NCBI RefSeq assembly: GCF_009707465.1
Contig: NZ_CP046120.1
Location: forward strand, 806,001 to 870,000
DNA length: 64,000 nucleotides
Source: Novosphingobium sp. Gsoil 351
GTDB lineage: Bacteria; Pseudomonadota; Alphaproteobacteria; Sphingomonadales; Sphingomonadaceae
Direction of reading: 5' to 3'
Made by a program: the position numbers and the translations under genes. Below are positions 40,166-50,144 of the stretch, one piece after another; positions within the stretch are counted from its first letter, which is position 1, and the number at the start of each line of letters is the position of its first letter. Below the pieces are notes generated by a model. The model ran no database searches, was not told the origin of the DNA, and was given only the letters and a program-made list of their open reading frames with translations.

Positions 40166-40201
40166 GGGGCGGTGCCGGAAACCCGGCGCCGCCCCTTTTT
40201 T
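40166..40201 (+). terminator. rho-independent terminator of the hsp20 gene
   Basis: GGGGCGGTGCCGG, loop AAA, then CCGGCGCCGCCCC followed by TTTTTT. The 13-bp stem has one G-T wobble. Confidence 0.93.
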
Positions 40202-40321
40202 CAGGTGTCTGCCCGTCTCCGGGCAGCTTGGGTCGCAGGCGTTACCTAACCCGATTCGTATCTCGAGGTTGTGACTGTCGGCATAGGAGTTATGGGCCGA
40301 TTGGCTGCCGACTTGGCAGAC

Positions 40322-40450
40322 TTCACACGAAGCCACGAAGATGTCCGGCGCGCCGCAAGCGTCTTCCATCATCGCCTCCTTGCGTTTGACCCGATGAGGC
40401 GATTGCTAGCGGCTTCGCCGCCAAAACCGCATCTTCGTGTCTTCGTATGA
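40322..40450. repeat. imperfect inverted-repeat element, ERIC/MITE-like
   Basis: The arms (40322-40343 and 40430-40450) share ACGAAG and CACGAAGATG in opposite orientation, with about three mismatches over 21 bases, enclosing some 85 bases without a gene. Size and layout fit a small non-coding interspersed element. No target duplication was identified. Confidence 0.5.
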
Positions 40451-40785
40451 GGTGAATTGCGGAGAGGCGCCGACCCCCGCACGCGCACGCGGGCTTGCAC
40501 CGGAAAAAGACAACGGCGACGGCCACCGCGCACGTCAGGTGACGCGCGCGGTGGGGCGGGCGCCTCCAGGGCGCAATGCTCTGCTTCGTCCGAACTGTCG
40601 GTTTTAGGGAAGGTCGGCGTTGCCTCGGAATAACCGCCCATAGAACTCGCGCTCCCCCCGTGTGGACAGGCGGAAGACTATGCGGCTTCGTGCACCCGAC
40701 TGGCCTCCACCCGGTCTGGGTCCTCGGTCGATTGGATGCCTTCACGGACGTCTTGGCGCATGCGATGGGAACGGCCGCGCACCCC

Positions 40786-40821
40786 AAAAATTCGGGGGCG
40801 GGCCCTGCCGAGCCCGCCCCC
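40786..40821 (-). terminator. probable rho-independent terminator downstream of the crp/fnr gene
   Basis: A perfect 10-base-pair stem, GGGGGCGGGC with GCCCGCCCCC, eight-base loop. On the minus strand it is followed by GAATTTTT. It lies about 120 bases beyond the Crp/Fnr stop. Confidence 0.7.
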
Positions 40822-40939
40822 ACGCCTTGCGGCGCCCTGTCCAAGAAATGGTCGTCCGGGTCGCAGAAGACGAACACCCCTCAGGACAAGCTCTGAATCC
40901 CCAGCCTGCCAAGCCCCTGTTCTTGCGAAGCCTCTGTTC

Positions 40940-41639
40940 CTACCAGGCCTCCGCCACATCCATCAGCGCCTCGCGGTCGAGGATCGTGACGCGACCGCCC
41001 TTGAGCGTGACCACCCCGCTTTCCGCCCAGGCCGAGAGCTGGCGGTTGATCTGTTCACGGCTCATTCCCGCGAAGTTGCCTAACTCGCCCTGGCTCAGCG
41101 CAAGCTTGAGATGACCCCCGCCATCGGACTCGTTGTCGTTGCCCGCGATCAGCAGGCGCAGCAGGGAACCGGGCCAGCCGCGGACCCGAGGTGTATGCGC
41201 GATCCGCCTCGATCACCTGGTTCGACTGGCGCAGCCGCCGCGCCATCGCGCGCAGCAGGCGCATCGCCATGCCGGGGTGACGGTCGACGATCTCGTCGAA
41301 GGCCGCGCGACTGAGGATCAGCACCTCGACCGGCTCGATGGCGTGGACGCTGGCGGTCCGCTCGCCCCTGTCGAGGAATGCTATTTCGCCGAGCACCGCG
41401 CCCGGCTCGGCGTAATCGAGCACGATCTCGCGGCCGTTGGCGGCAAGCATGCTAACCCGCGCCAGTCCGGCCAGGACCATGAACAGGCTGTCGCCCTGGT
41501 CGCCCTGCGCCATGATTTCCTGGTCGCGCTTATAAGAGCGGTGGTGGCCACGCAACAGGATGTCGGAAAGCTCATCCGGTTCGCAGTTCGCGAACAGGCT
41601 GTGCGTGGTCAGCAGATCGGCCAGTTGAGACGCGTGCAT
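40940..41639 (-). CDS. Crp/Fnr family transcriptional regulator (single-base frameshift near 41165)
   Basis: N-terminal cyclic-nucleotide-binding-type domain (residues 1-120: MAQGDQGDSLFMVLAGLARV, GAVLGEIAFLDRGERTASV) and a C-terminal winged helix (LKLALSQGELGNFAGMSREQINRQLS). No N-terminal Cys cluster, so Crp-like rather than oxygen-sensing Fnr. The frame from 41639 shifts at GGG 41164-41166 (plus strand). Removing one base joins ARF to LLRLLIAGNDNESDGGG and gives 232 residues ending at 40940. Probably a sequencing error. Confidence 0.88.
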
Positions 41640-41669
41640 TGCCCCGCCCCGTCCCCCGTTTTACCACCT

Positions 41670-41683
41670 ATGTCAAATGACAT
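41670..41683. promoter_or_regulatory. palindrome upstream of the crp/fnr gene
   Basis: ATGTCAAATGACAT is a perfect inverted repeat 31 bases before the Crp/Fnr start. On the minus strand it contains TTGACA. It could be a promoter element with an autoregulatory site; it does not match the classical TGTGA-N6-TCACA Crp box. Confidence 0.35.
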
Positions 41684-41780
41684 CATGGCGTTCCGTTGCG
41701 AACGGTGACCCTAGCACGAAACATTCGGTCGCCGAAAGCCCACACGCGAAACGGAAAAAGCGCGTCGAGGCGCGCGAGGT

Positions 41781-43412
41781 CTAAACCAGGCGCGCCTGCT
41801 TGAGCGCGGCGCCGATGAACCCCGCGAACAACGGATGCGGCTCGAACGGGCGGCTCTTGAGTTCGGGGTGGAACTGGACCCCAACAAACCACGGATGGTC
41901 GGGCCGTTCGACGATCTCAGGGAGCAACCCGTCAGGCGACATGCCGGAAAACACGAGGCCGCCGCGCTCGAGCGGCTCGCGGTAGGCGGCGTTGACTTCG
42001 TAACGGTGGCGGTGGCGCTCAGAGATGGTCGTCGCGCCATAGAGCGCGGCGGCGTGGCTGTTGTGGCTGAGCCGGGCCTCATAGGCGCCCAGCCGCATCG
42101 TCCCGCCAAGATCGCCGCCTGCGGCGCGGGTCTGGAGGCCTTCGGGGCTCATCCACTCGGTAATGATCCCGACCACCGGTTCGGTCGTCGCACCGAACTC
42201 TGTGGAGCTGGCATCGGCGATTCCCGCAGTGTTCCGCGCGCCTTCGATGCACGCCATCTGCATTCCCAGACAGATTCCGAAGAACGGCACCTTGCGCTCG
42301 CGGGCGAAGCGCACGCTGGCGATCTTGCCTTCGGATCCGCGCTCGCCGAACCCGCCGGGAACGAGGATACCGTGCAGCGGCTCCAGCCGCGCGGCGATCT
42401 CCTCGTCGCCGGCCTCGAACAGTTCGGCATCGATCCACTGGACGTTGACCCGCACCCGGTTGGCCATCCCGCCGTGGACCAGCGCCTCGTTCAAGGATTT
42501 GTAGGCGTCGGGCAGCCCGACGTACTTGCCGACCACGCCGATCGTCACCTCGCCCTCGGGATGTTCGTAGCGATCGAGAACATCGCGCCATCTCGCCATG
42601 TCGGGCAGCCGGGCGGTGAGGCCGAAATGGCGCAGAACCTCGGCGTCGAGTCCCTCGGCGTGGTATTGCAGGGGCACCGCGTAGATCGACGGGGCGTCGA
42701 GTGCGGGGATCACCGCTTCCTTGCGGACGTTGCAGAACAGTGCGATCTTCGCGCGCTCGCTATCAGGCAGCGGCTTTTCGCAACGGCACAAGAGGATGTC
42801 GGGCTGGACCCCCAGCGCGGTCAGTTCGCGCACCGAATGCTGGGTCGGCTTGGTCTTCAATTCGCCCGCTGCGGCGATGTAGGGCACCAGGGTGACGTGA
42901 ACCGAACAGGTCGCCTCGCGCCCCAGCTCGTTGCGCAACTGGCGGATCGCTTCGACGAACGGCAGGCCCTCGATGTCGCCGACGGTCCCGCCGATCTCGC
43001 ATAGGACGAAGTCCAGTCCGCTGGTATCCGCCTTGGCGAAATCCTTGATCGCATCGGTGACGTGGGGGATCACTTGGACGGTCGCGCCCAGATAGTCGCC
43101 GCGGCGCTCCTTGGCGATGATGTCGCGATAGACCCGCCCGCTGGTGATGTTGTCGCCCTGGTGCGCGGAAACGCCGGTGAAGCGCTCATAGTGGCCCAGG
43201 TCTAGATCGGTCTCGGCGCCGTCGTCGGTGACGTAGACCTCGCCGTGCTGATACGGGCTCATCGTGCCCGGGTCGACGTTGAGATAAGGGTCGAACTTGC
43301 GGATGCGGACCTTGAACCCGCGCCCCTGGAGCAGCGCCGCGAGGCTTGCCGCCATCAGGCCTTTGCCCAGCGAGGAAACCACGCCGCCGGTGATGAAAAT
43401 ATACCGCGCCAT
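41781..43412 (-). CDS. pyrG: CTP synthase
   Basis: Makes CTP from UTP, ATP and glutamine. 543 residues, normal length. N-terminal synthase domain [18 protein letters not shown], with [16 protein letters not shown]-terminal glutamine amidotransferase domain with the nucleophile in [10 protein letters not shown] and the His/Glu pair in [10 protein letters not shown]. secG follows upstream on the same strand. Confidence 0.97.
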   Translation of the reverse strand: MARYIFITGGVVSSLGKGLMAASLAALLQGRGFKVRIRKFDPYLNVDPGTMSPYQHGEVYVTDDGAETDLDLGHYERFTGVSAHQGDNITSGRVYRDIIAKERRGDYLGATVQVIPHVTDAIKDFAKADTSGLDFVLCEIGGTVGDIEGLPFVEAIRQLRNELGREATCSVHVTLVPYIAAAGELKTKPTQHSVRELTALGVQPDILLCRCEKPLPDSERAKIALFCNVRKEAVIPALDAPSIYAVPLQYHAEGLDAEVLRHFGLTARLPDMARWRDVLDRYEHPEGEVTIGVVGKYVGLPDAYKSLNEALVHGGMANRVRVNVQWIDAELFEAGDEEIAARLEPLHGILVPGGFGERGSEGKIASVRFARERKVPFFGICLGMQMACIEGARNTAGIADASSTEFGATTEPVVGIITEWMSPEGLQTRAAGGDLGGTMRLGAYEARLSHNSHAAALYGATTISERHRHRYEVNAAYREPLERGGLVFSGMSPDGLLPEIVERPDHPWFVGVQFHPELKSRPFEPHPLFAGFIGAALKQARLV

Positions 43413-43513
43413 GGGAGTTGGGCCTTAAACGGTTGCTGGCGGACACGGCAAGGCCCGCGCCGTTCGGTTCCACAGGATTGAAGCCGGAGCGAAGCCCCCG
43501 CGCGGCGATCCGC

Positions 43514-43915
43514 CTACTGGGCGGCACCCTTGAGCGGATCGTTCGCCGGGGTCGCACTGGCGGCGGGAGCCGGGGCCGCGGGGGCGCCACCGACGCCGGC
43601 CAGCGGATCGTTGCCCAGCGGCGCGGCGGGTGCGCCCGCGGGCGCAGCGCCGCGCTTTAGGGAGGTGTCGACCCTTGTTCCCGACGCGGCCCCCACCGCC
43701 ACCGCGGCCAGGGCGACGCTAAGCACTACGAACAGCGTCGCCAAAATCGTGGTCAGGCGGGTGAGGAAATTGGCCGCGCCGCGCGCCGACATCAGCCCGC
43801 CGGGGCTACCCCCTACACCCAACCCACCGCCTTCGGACCGCTGGATCAGGATCACGAGAACCAGTGCGGCGGCGACGAGTGCCTGGAGGACGGTGAGGAA
43901 GATGAACAGCGACAT
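43514..43915 (-). CDS. secG: preprotein translocase subunit SecG
   Basis: 133 residues: two membrane helices (about 3-24 and 54-77) with the conserved loop LIQRSEGGGLGVGGSPGGLM and ARGAANFLTR. The C-terminal tail of about 55 residues is Pro/Ala-rich, longer than in E. coli. Start taken at 43915, the methionine directly before the first helix. Confidence 0.93.
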   Translation of the reverse strand: MSLFIFLTVLQALVAAALVLVILIQRSEGGGLGVGGSPGGLMSARGAANFLTRLTTILATLFVVLSVALAAVAVGAASGTRVDTSLKRGAAPAGAPAAPLGNDPLAGVGGAPAAPAPAASATPANDPLKGAAQ

Positions 43916-44003
43916 GAGCGAGCCTTCGGGAAAGAGGCCGCGCATCTAGGCGCGCGGCTCGGCTTTCGCAATCCTTCCCGCGCTTGGCTGGATGAGGATT
44001 CGA

Positions 44004-44774
44004 TCAGTCGACCGGCTCGTCCCCCGCCGCCGCGACGATCGGCAGGAACGCCTCGGCGGTCAGGCTCGCGCCGCCGACCAGGGCCCCGCCCACGCCTTCG
44101 GCTTCCAGAAGCGCCGCAGCATTGCTCGCATTGACCGAGCCGCCGTAGAGGATCCGCACGTCCTTGCCCGCGTCGCCATAGGCCGCGATCAGCCGCTCGC
44201 GCAGCACGGCGTGCATCGCCACCACGTCCTCGACCGCCGCGACCCGGCCGGTGCCGATCGCCCAGACCGGCTCATAGGCCACCGCCAGCCGCTCGGGCAC
44301 GCCCGCCGTCGCCGCGTCGCCCTGCGGCAGCGAACCGTCGATCTGGCGCGCAACGATGGTCTCCGCGTGCCCGCCGTCGCGCTCGGCCAGCGATTCGCCG
44401 ACGCACAGGATCACGCCCAGTCCGCACTCGAGCGCGGCTTCGGCCTTGGCCTTGACGATGGCGTCGCTCTCGCCGTGGCCGGCGCGGCGCTCGGAATGGC
44501 CGACGATCACGAAATCGGCGCCCGCGTCCTTGAGTTGCACCGCGGCGATGTCGCCGGTGAACGCGCCCTTGGCTTCGGCATGGCAATCCTGGCCGCCCAC
44601 GCCGATCGCGCTGACCGCCTCGCGCAACGCCGCGATCAGCGTGGCGGGCGGGGCCAGCGCAACCTGGATCCCGGGATAGCGCGCCGCGGACCGGTCGATC
44701 GCCCGCGCCTCGGCGAGCAGGGCGCGCGTGCCGTTCATCTTCCAGTTGCCGACGATATACGGGCGGGTGCTCAT
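44004..44774 (-). CDS. tpiA: triosephosphate isomerase
   Basis: Interconverts dihydroxyacetone phosphate and glyceraldehyde 3-phosphate. 256 residues. Catalytic Lys in GNWKMNG, His in IVGHSERR, Glu in AYEPVWAIGTG, phosphate loop ILYGGSVNASN. The order tpiA-secG-pyrG is typical of alphaproteobacteria. Confidence 0.97.
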   Translation of the reverse strand: MSTRPYIVGNWKMNGTRALLAEARAIDRSAARYPGIQVALAPPATLIAALREAVSAIGVGGQDCHAEAKGAFTGDIAAVQLKDAGADFVIVGHSERRAGHGESDAIVKAKAEAALECGLGVILCVGESLAERDGGHAETIVARQIDGSLPQGDAATAGVPERLAVAYEPVWAIGTGRVAAVEDVVAMHAVLRERLIAAYGDAGKDVRILYGGSVNASNAAALLEAEGVGGALVGGASLTAEAFLPIVAAAGDEPVD

Positions 44775-44969
44775 GGGACGGCTAACCGATGCTGGATAGG
44801 AAAGGGACGCGGGCCGCTATCAAACGGCTGCCCGCTTGCAAAGCCGCAATTGCGGCGGCGCGCCGGGCCCAACCGCGGCTGCGCGCTTGAAGCGGCGCGG
44901 ATTGGGCCGTAGAGCGCGCTTCGCCCCCTTCGCATCCCCATTTTGCGAAGTCCGATACCGGAGAACCCC

Positions 44970-46901
44970 TTGCTCACCTTCTTCCGCTCGTTCTTTCAGT
45001 CCAAAGTCGGCATCGCCGTCACGCTTGGTTTTCTCGCGCTGATCGCGGTCGCGTTCGCCGCCTCGGACATCACCGGGTCCAACTTCGGCGGCGTGGCGGG
45101 CGGCGACAATGCGGCCAAGGTCGGCGGCCAGACGATCGGGACCGGCGCGCTCAGCCAGGCGGTGAGCAATGCCTTCGAAGGCGAGCGCCAGCGCAATCCC
45201 ACGCTGACGATGCAGCGCTTCGTAGCTTCGGGCGCGATTACCCAGGTGCTCGATTCGATGATCGACCGCAACGCGATCTACGACTTCGGCAAGAAGGTGG
45301 GGATCGTCGCCAGCGATGCGCTGATCGGCAGCGAATTGGCCAAGATCCCCGCGTTCCTCGGCCCCGACGGCAACTTCAACGACAAGCAGTATCGCGGCGT
45401 CCTGGCCCAACAGCGCCTCACCGACGCCCAAGTACGCGACGACATCGCCCAGGGGCTGGTGGCCAGGCAGGTGCTGGTGCCGGTGGCATTTGGGGCGAGC
45501 ACACCATTCGGCCTCGCCCGGCGGTACGGCGAACTGACCCTGGAAAAGCGCAAGGGCGCGATTGCGTTCATTCCGTCGGAAGCGTTCGCGCCCAACACCG
45601 CGCCCACGGACGCGGTGCTGGCACAATACTTCAAGGCCAACCTGGGCAGCTATATTGTCCCCGAGCGGCGCAGCATCCGCTACGCTGTGTTCACCGACGA
45701 CGCGATCAAAGGTGCACGCGCGCCGACCGAGGCCGAAATCCAGCAGGCCTACAATGCCAACAAGGCCGCTTACGCCGCCTCCGAGACGCGCACCCTGACC
45801 CAGGTGATCGTTCCCACCGAGGCCGCGGCCAAGGCGCTCGCTGCCGAAGTGGCGGGCGGGGCGAAACTCGATGCCGCGGCGCGGGCCAAGGGCCTGCTGC
45901 CCAACCAGTTGGCCGTCACTCGCGAGCAATTGACCTCGCAGGCCTCAGCAGCGGTGGCGCAGGCGGTGTTCAGCGCCGCCAAGGGTACGCTTGCCACTCC
46001 CGCCAAGAGCGGGCTCGGCTGGCACGTGGTCAAGGTCGACGGTGTCGTCCAGAAGGCGGCCCGTTCGCTCGCCGATGCGCGCGGCGAACTGGTCGAACAG
46101 ATTTCGATCAAGCTCAAGCGCGACGCGCTGAGCGACTTCACTGCGCGGATTGAGGAAGAGCTCGACCAGGGCGGCAACATCGGTGAAGTGGCCAAGGAGC
46201 TGGGTGTGACCCCCAGCGTCACTGCCCCGCTCACCGCCGACGGCAAGGTCTTTGGCAAGCCCGGCGAGACCGTCCCGGCCGACCTTGCCCGCGTGCTCCA
46301 GACGGTCTTCCTGATGGAGGGTGAGGGCAAGCCGCAGTTGGCCGAGATCGTCCCCGGCAAGAAGTTCGTGGTGTTCGAAGCCGCCGACATCGCCCCTGCC
46401 GCCCCGCCACCGCTCGCCCAAATTCGACCCGTGGTCGCGGCCAATTGGGCGCGCGAACAGGGTGCCGCCGCCGCTCGCGCCGCCGCCGACAAGACCATCG
46501 CCGCCATCGCCAAGGGAATGCCGCTGGCGGAGGCGCTACGCAGCGCGGGCGCGGGGGCGGCCAAGACCGAGGCGATCGACGCCTCGCGCAAGGAAGTCGC
46601 CGCATCGGGCAAGGTGATGGCTCCGGTCGCGCTGCTGTTCAGCATGGCCCAGAAGACAACCAAGCGCCTCGAAGCGCCGCGCAACGACGGCTGGTTCGTG
46701 GTCCGGCTCGACGAAATCATCCCGGGCAAGCTCGCCGCCAACGATCCGCTGGTCGCGCAGCTTGCCAGCCAGCTCGGCCAATTGACGGGCCGCGAATACG
46801 CCGATCAATTCCGCAAGGCGCTGCGCCAGGAAGTCGGCGTGTCTCGCAATCCAGCGGCACTGCGCGCGGTGCGCGAGCGGCTGGTCGGCGGCGGCAACTA
46901 G
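44970..46901 (+). CDS. ppiD: SurA N-terminal / PpiD-type membrane-anchored peptidyl-prolyl isomerase
   Basis: 643 residues: one membrane helix near the N-terminus (about 12-32), a SurA_N_3 chaperone domain, a parvulin-like rotamase domain (about 240-350: TLTQVIVPTEAAAKALAAEV, KSGLGWHVVKVDGV) and a C-terminal region. A periplasmic folding factor at the Sec translocon. TTG at 44970 is preferred because GGAG lies six bases upstream. It precedes trpE by nine bases. Confidence 0.88.
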   Translation: MLTFFRSFFQSKVGIAVTLGFLALIAVAFAASDITGSNFGGVAGGDNAAKVGGQTIGTGALSQAVSNAFEGERQRNPTLTMQRFVASGAITQVLDSMIDRNAIYDFGKKVGIVASDALIGSELAKIPAFLGPDGNFNDKQYRGVLAQQRLTDAQVRDDIAQGLVARQVLVPVAFGASTPFGLARRYGELTLEKRKGAIAFIPSEAFAPNTAPTDAVLAQYFKANLGSYIVPERRSIRYAVFTDDAIKGARAPTEAEIQQAYNANKAAYAASETRTLTQVIVPTEAAAKALAAEVAGGAKLDAAARAKGLLPNQLAVTREQLTSQASAAVAQAVFSAAKGTLATPAKSGLGWHVVKVDGVVQKAARSLADARGELVEQISIKLKRDALSDFTARIEEELDQGGNIGEVAKELGVTPSVTAPLTADGKVFGKPGETVPADLARVLQTVFLMEGEGKPQLAEIVPGKKFVVFEAADIAPAAPPPLAQIRPVVAANWAREQGAAAARAAADKTIAAIAKGMPLAEALRSAGAGAAKTEAIDASRKEVAASGKVMAPVALLFSMAQKTTKRLEAPRNDGWFVVRLDEIIPGKLAANDPLVAQLASQLGQLTGREYADQFRKALRQEVGVSRNPAALRAVRERLVGGGN

Positions 46902-46910
46902 GCCCGAAGA

Positions 46911-48448
46911 TTGCGAGCCTTTCCCCGTTCCCCGCTTGGATTGGTGGCGTTAGAGAATCTGGACGCAGCGCGCGCGCAGCTCGATGCGGGCAAGCCCGCC
47001 CTCGTCTGGCGCAAGCTGATCGCCGATACCGAAACCCCGGTCGGCGCGGCACTCAAGCTCATCGAGCCCGAACGCGGCGATTTTTTGCTCGAATCGGTCG
47101 AGGGCGGCGAGGTTCGCGGGCGCTACAGCCTGCTCGGGATCGACCCGGACCTGGTGTTCCGCGCCACCGGAGCTTCCGCCGAGATCAACCGCATCTGGCG
47201 CCACGATCGCCGCGCCTTCGCGCCGCTGGCTGGCAACAGCTTGGCCGAGCTGCGCGCGCTGGTGAACGCCTGCCGGATCGACGTGCCCGCGAGCCTGCCC
47301 CCGCGCTCGCCTGCCTCGTCGGCTATTTCGGCTACGAGACCATCGGCCTGGTCGAGAACCTGCCCCGCGCGCCGCAGAGCCCGCTGACGCTGCCCGACAT
47401 GCTGTTCGTCCGGCCCGGGCTGATCCTGGTGTTCGACCGGCTGACCGACCAGTTGTTTGCGGTAGCCCCGGTGTGGCCCGAAGGCTCGCCCGCGCACGTG
47501 CTGGCGGCCGCCGGCGAGCGCATCGACGAGGCGCTGCGGCGGCTGGCAATGGCGGCGCCCGAAGCCGTGGGACAGGCACCCATGTCCGAGCCGGTGCTGA
47601 CCCCCACCCTGGCGCCAGGCGATTACGAGGCGATGGTCCTCAAGGCCAAGGACTATATCGCCGCGGGCGACATCTTCCAGGTGGTGCTGGCGCAGCGCTT
47701 CACCTGCCCGTTCGCGCTGCCCCCGCTGGCGCTGTATCGCGCGTTGCGCCGGGTAAACCCCTCGCCGTTCCTCTATCTGCTCGACCTGCCCGGCTTCGGG
47801 GTGGTGGGATCGAGCCCGGAGATCCTTGTCCGGGTCCGCGACGGCGAAGTGACCATCCGCCCGATCGCCGGGACGAGGCCGCGCGGCAAGACCCTTGAAG
47901 AGGACCGCGCCGCCGAAGCCAGCCTCCTCGCCGATCCGAAGGAGCGCGCCGAGCACCTGATGCTGCTCGACCTGGGCCGCAACGACGTGGGCCGGGTGGC
48001 GGCGGCGGGCACGGTGGAGGTCACTGGCAGCTACACCGTCGAGCGTTACAGCCACGTCATGCACATCGTCTCGAACGTAGTCGGCCGGCTGGATTCCGCG
48101 CGGCACGATGCGCTCGACGCGCTGTTCGCCGGGTTCCCCGCGGGTACCGTCAGCGGCGCGCCGAAAGTTCGCGCCTGCCAGATTGTTGCCGAGCTCGAAC
48201 CGGAAACCCGCGGGGCCTACGCCGGCGGCGTCGGCTATTTCGCCCCCGACGGCAGCATCGACAGCTGCATCGTGCTGCGCACTGGGATCGTCAAGGACGG
48301 GGTGCTGCACGTCCAGGCGGGCGCGGGGATCGTGGCGGACAGCGATCCGGCGTACGAAATGCGCGAATGCGAGGCCAAGGCCGGCGCGCTGATTGCGGCG
48401 GCAAGGGAGGCCGTAAGAGTGGCGGATGAAGCGGGTTTCGGGCAATGA
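46911..48448 (+). CDS. trpE: anthranilate synthase component I (single-base frameshift near 47300)
   Basis: First committed step of tryptophan synthesis: chorismate plus ammonia to anthranilate. Frame one gives the N-terminal domain (WRKLIADTETPVGAALKLIE, the Trp-feedback region LLESVEGG) up to DVPASLPP. It then shifts at a C5 run (47298-47302) into ALACLVGYFGYETIG and the chorismate-binding domain (AGDIFQVVLAQRF, DLGRNDVGRVA, GTVSGAPKVRA). One added base gives 512 residues, full length. Start at TTG 46911 is uncertain. The shift is probably a sequencing artefact. Confidence 0.9.
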
Positions 48449-48455
48449 GGCGCCC

Positions 48456-49040
48456 ATGATCCTCGTCATCGACAATTACGACAGCTTCACCTGGAACCTC
48501 GTCCATTACCTGATGGAGCTGGGCGCCGAGGTAGAGGTGGTGCGCAACGACGCGGTGTCAGCCGGACAGGCCTTGTCGAGCGGAGCGCAGGGGTTTCTCA
48601 TATCGCCCGGGCCCTGCACGCCGAACGAGGCCGGGATCAGCCTCGATCTGGTCGCCGCCTGCGCCGACGCGGCGCGGCCATTGCTGGGCGTATGCCTGGG
48701 CCACCAGGCGATCGGACAGCATTTCGGCGGGCGAGTGGTGCGCGGCGGGCTGATGCACGGCAAGACCTCGCCGGTGGCGCACGATGGCAGCGGGCTGTTC
48801 GCCGGGCTGCCCTCGCCGTTCGTTGCGACGCGCTATCACAGCCTGGTGGTCGAGGATGCGCCCGCGGAGCTCGTGATCAACGCGACGGCGGACGACGCGC
48901 ACGTCATGGGCTTTCGCCACGTGACGCTGCCAATCCATGGCGTCCAGTTCCACCCCGAAAGCATCGCCACCGAGCATGGCCACGCGCTGCTCGCCAATTT
49001 CCTGCGCGTCTGCGGCGTTCCGGTGCGCGAACCGGCGTGA
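48456..49040 (+). CDS. trpG: anthranilate synthase component II (glutamine amidotransferase)
   Basis: Supplies ammonia to TrpE from glutamine. 194 residues. Class I amidotransferase triad: Cys in LGVCLGHQAIGQ, His and Glu in GVQFHPESIATEHG. IDNYDSFTWNLVHYL opens the protein. ATG at 48456 with GAGG upstream, eight bases after the trpE stop. Overlaps trpD by four bases. Confidence 0.95.
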   Translation: MILVIDNYDSFTWNLVHYLMELGAEVEVVRNDAVSAGQALSSGAQGFLISPGPCTPNEAGISLDLVAACADAARPLLGVCLGHQAIGQHFGGRVVRGGLMHGKTSPVAHDGSGLFAGLPSPFVATRYHSLVVEDAPAELVINATADDAHVMGFRHVTLPIHGVQFHPESIATEHGHALLANFLRVCGVPVREPA

Positions 49041-50029
49041 GCGACCTCCCCTCCGTCGAACCGCACCTGAGCGAAGACGAGGCCGAAGCGATTTTCGCCG
49101 CGATGCTCGATGGCGAAACGTCAGACGAGGAAATAGCCCGCTTCCTTATCGCGCTGTCCGACCGGGGCGAGACCGCCGCCGAAATCGTCGGAGCTGCGCG
49201 GGCGATGCGCGCGCGGCTGATCCCGATCAAGGCTCCGGCCAACGCCATCGACGTGTGCGGGACCGGGGGCGATGGGCACCACACGCTCAACGTCTCGACC
49301 GCGGTCAGCCTCGTGGTCGCCGCCTGCGGAGTGCCGGTGGCCAAGCACGGCAACCGCGCGGCAAGCAGCAAGGCGGGCGCGGCGGATACGCTGGAGGCGC
49401 TTGGGCTGGACATGGAAAAGGCTGGGCGGACCGCAGAGGCCACGCTGGGCGATCTCGGCATCTGTTTCCTGTTCGCGGCCAACCACCATCCGGCGATGGC
49501 GCGGATTCAGCCGATCCGAAAACGGATCGGGCAGCGGACGATCTTCAACCTGATGGGGCCGCTGTCGAACCCGGCGCGAGTCGGGCGTCAGCTGATCGGA
49601 ATCGCGCGGCCCGCCTATGTGCCGATCTATGCCCAGGCGATGGCCAGCCTCGGCACGACGCGCTCGATGATCGTCTCGGGCGACGAAGGGCTCGACGAGC
49701 TTAGCCTGGCGGGGGGCAACGAACTGGCCGACGTGGTCGGCCACGATTTCGAGATGCACCGCTTCGACGCCGCTCAGGCCGGGCTGATGCACGCTCCTAT
49801 CGAGGCGATTCGCGGCGGCGATGCCGCGCACAACGCCGCCGCCCTGCGCGCGCTGCTGCTCGGCGCGCCCGGACCTTATCGCGACGCGGTGGTGCTCAAC
49901 GCCGCCGCAGCGCTGATCGTCGCAGGCGCGGTCGAGGACTGGCGCGCGGGCGTCGAGGAAGCCGGCGAGGCGCTCGACAAGGGGCTGGCCAAGACGCTGC
50001 TCGATTGCTGGATCGCGGCGGTCAAATAG
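49037..50029 (+). CDS. trpD: anthranilate phosphoribosyltransferase
   Basis: Second step of tryptophan synthesis, joining anthranilate with PRPP. 330 residues. PRPP-binding CGTGGDGHHTLNVST, KHGNRAASSKAGAADTLEAL and GPLSNPARVGRQ are intact. GTG start at 49037 overlapping the trpG stop. No trpC gene follows in this window. Confidence 0.95.
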   Translation: MSDLPSVEPHLSEDEAEAIFAAMLDGETSDEEIARFLIALSDRGETAAEIVGAARAMRARLIPIKAPANAIDVCGTGGDGHHTLNVSTAVSLVVAACGVPVAKHGNRAASSKAGAADTLEALGLDMEKAGRTAEATLGDLGICFLFAANHHPAMARIQPIRKRIGQRTIFNLMGPLSNPARVGRQLIGIARPAYVPIYAQAMASLGTTRSMIVSGDEGLDELSLAGGNELADVVGHDFEMHRFDAAQAGLMHAPIEAIRGGDAAHNAAALRALLLGAPGPYRDAVVLNAAAALIVAGAVEDWRAGVEEAGEALDKGLAKTLLDCWIAAVK

Positions 50030-50107
50030 GCTCAGCTTCACAGACCCAATCCGCTCATGGCGAGCTAGGTCGAGACATCACGCCCGAAATCCGAACCTTG
50101 CGTGCAA

Positions 50108-50134
50108 TCTCTCGACTTCGCTCGGGATGAGCGG
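50108..50134. repeat. REP-like repeat, single copy
   Basis: CTCTCGACTTCGCTCGGGAT followed by GAGCGGG, same family as the pairs near 2.75, 4.67 and 59.02 kb, in the 115-base gap between the convergent trpD and creD genes. Confidence 0.65.
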
Positions 50135-50144
50135 GCTTTGTCGC

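Larger units (their letters stand above)
40202..40939. other. 738-base gene-free region with repeats and hairpins
   Basis: No convincing gene. Several ORFs exist on both strands but lack family similarity, ribosome sites and consistent codon bias. The region holds an inverted-repeat element (40322-40450), alternating CGCG-rich and hairpin-prone sequence (for example CCCGCACGCGCACGCGGG at about 40478), and the probable crp/fnr terminator (40786-40821). It may encode a structured RNA, but I recognise none of the standard ones (no RNase P, SRP or tmRNA signatures). Confidence 0.6.

Noticed and set aside
40323..40877. Several ORFs of 90-185 codons in the 40.3-40.9 kb gap on both strands
   Set aside because: They overlap each other in different frames, cross a terminator and an inverted repeat, and show no family similarity. 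Treated as non-coding.
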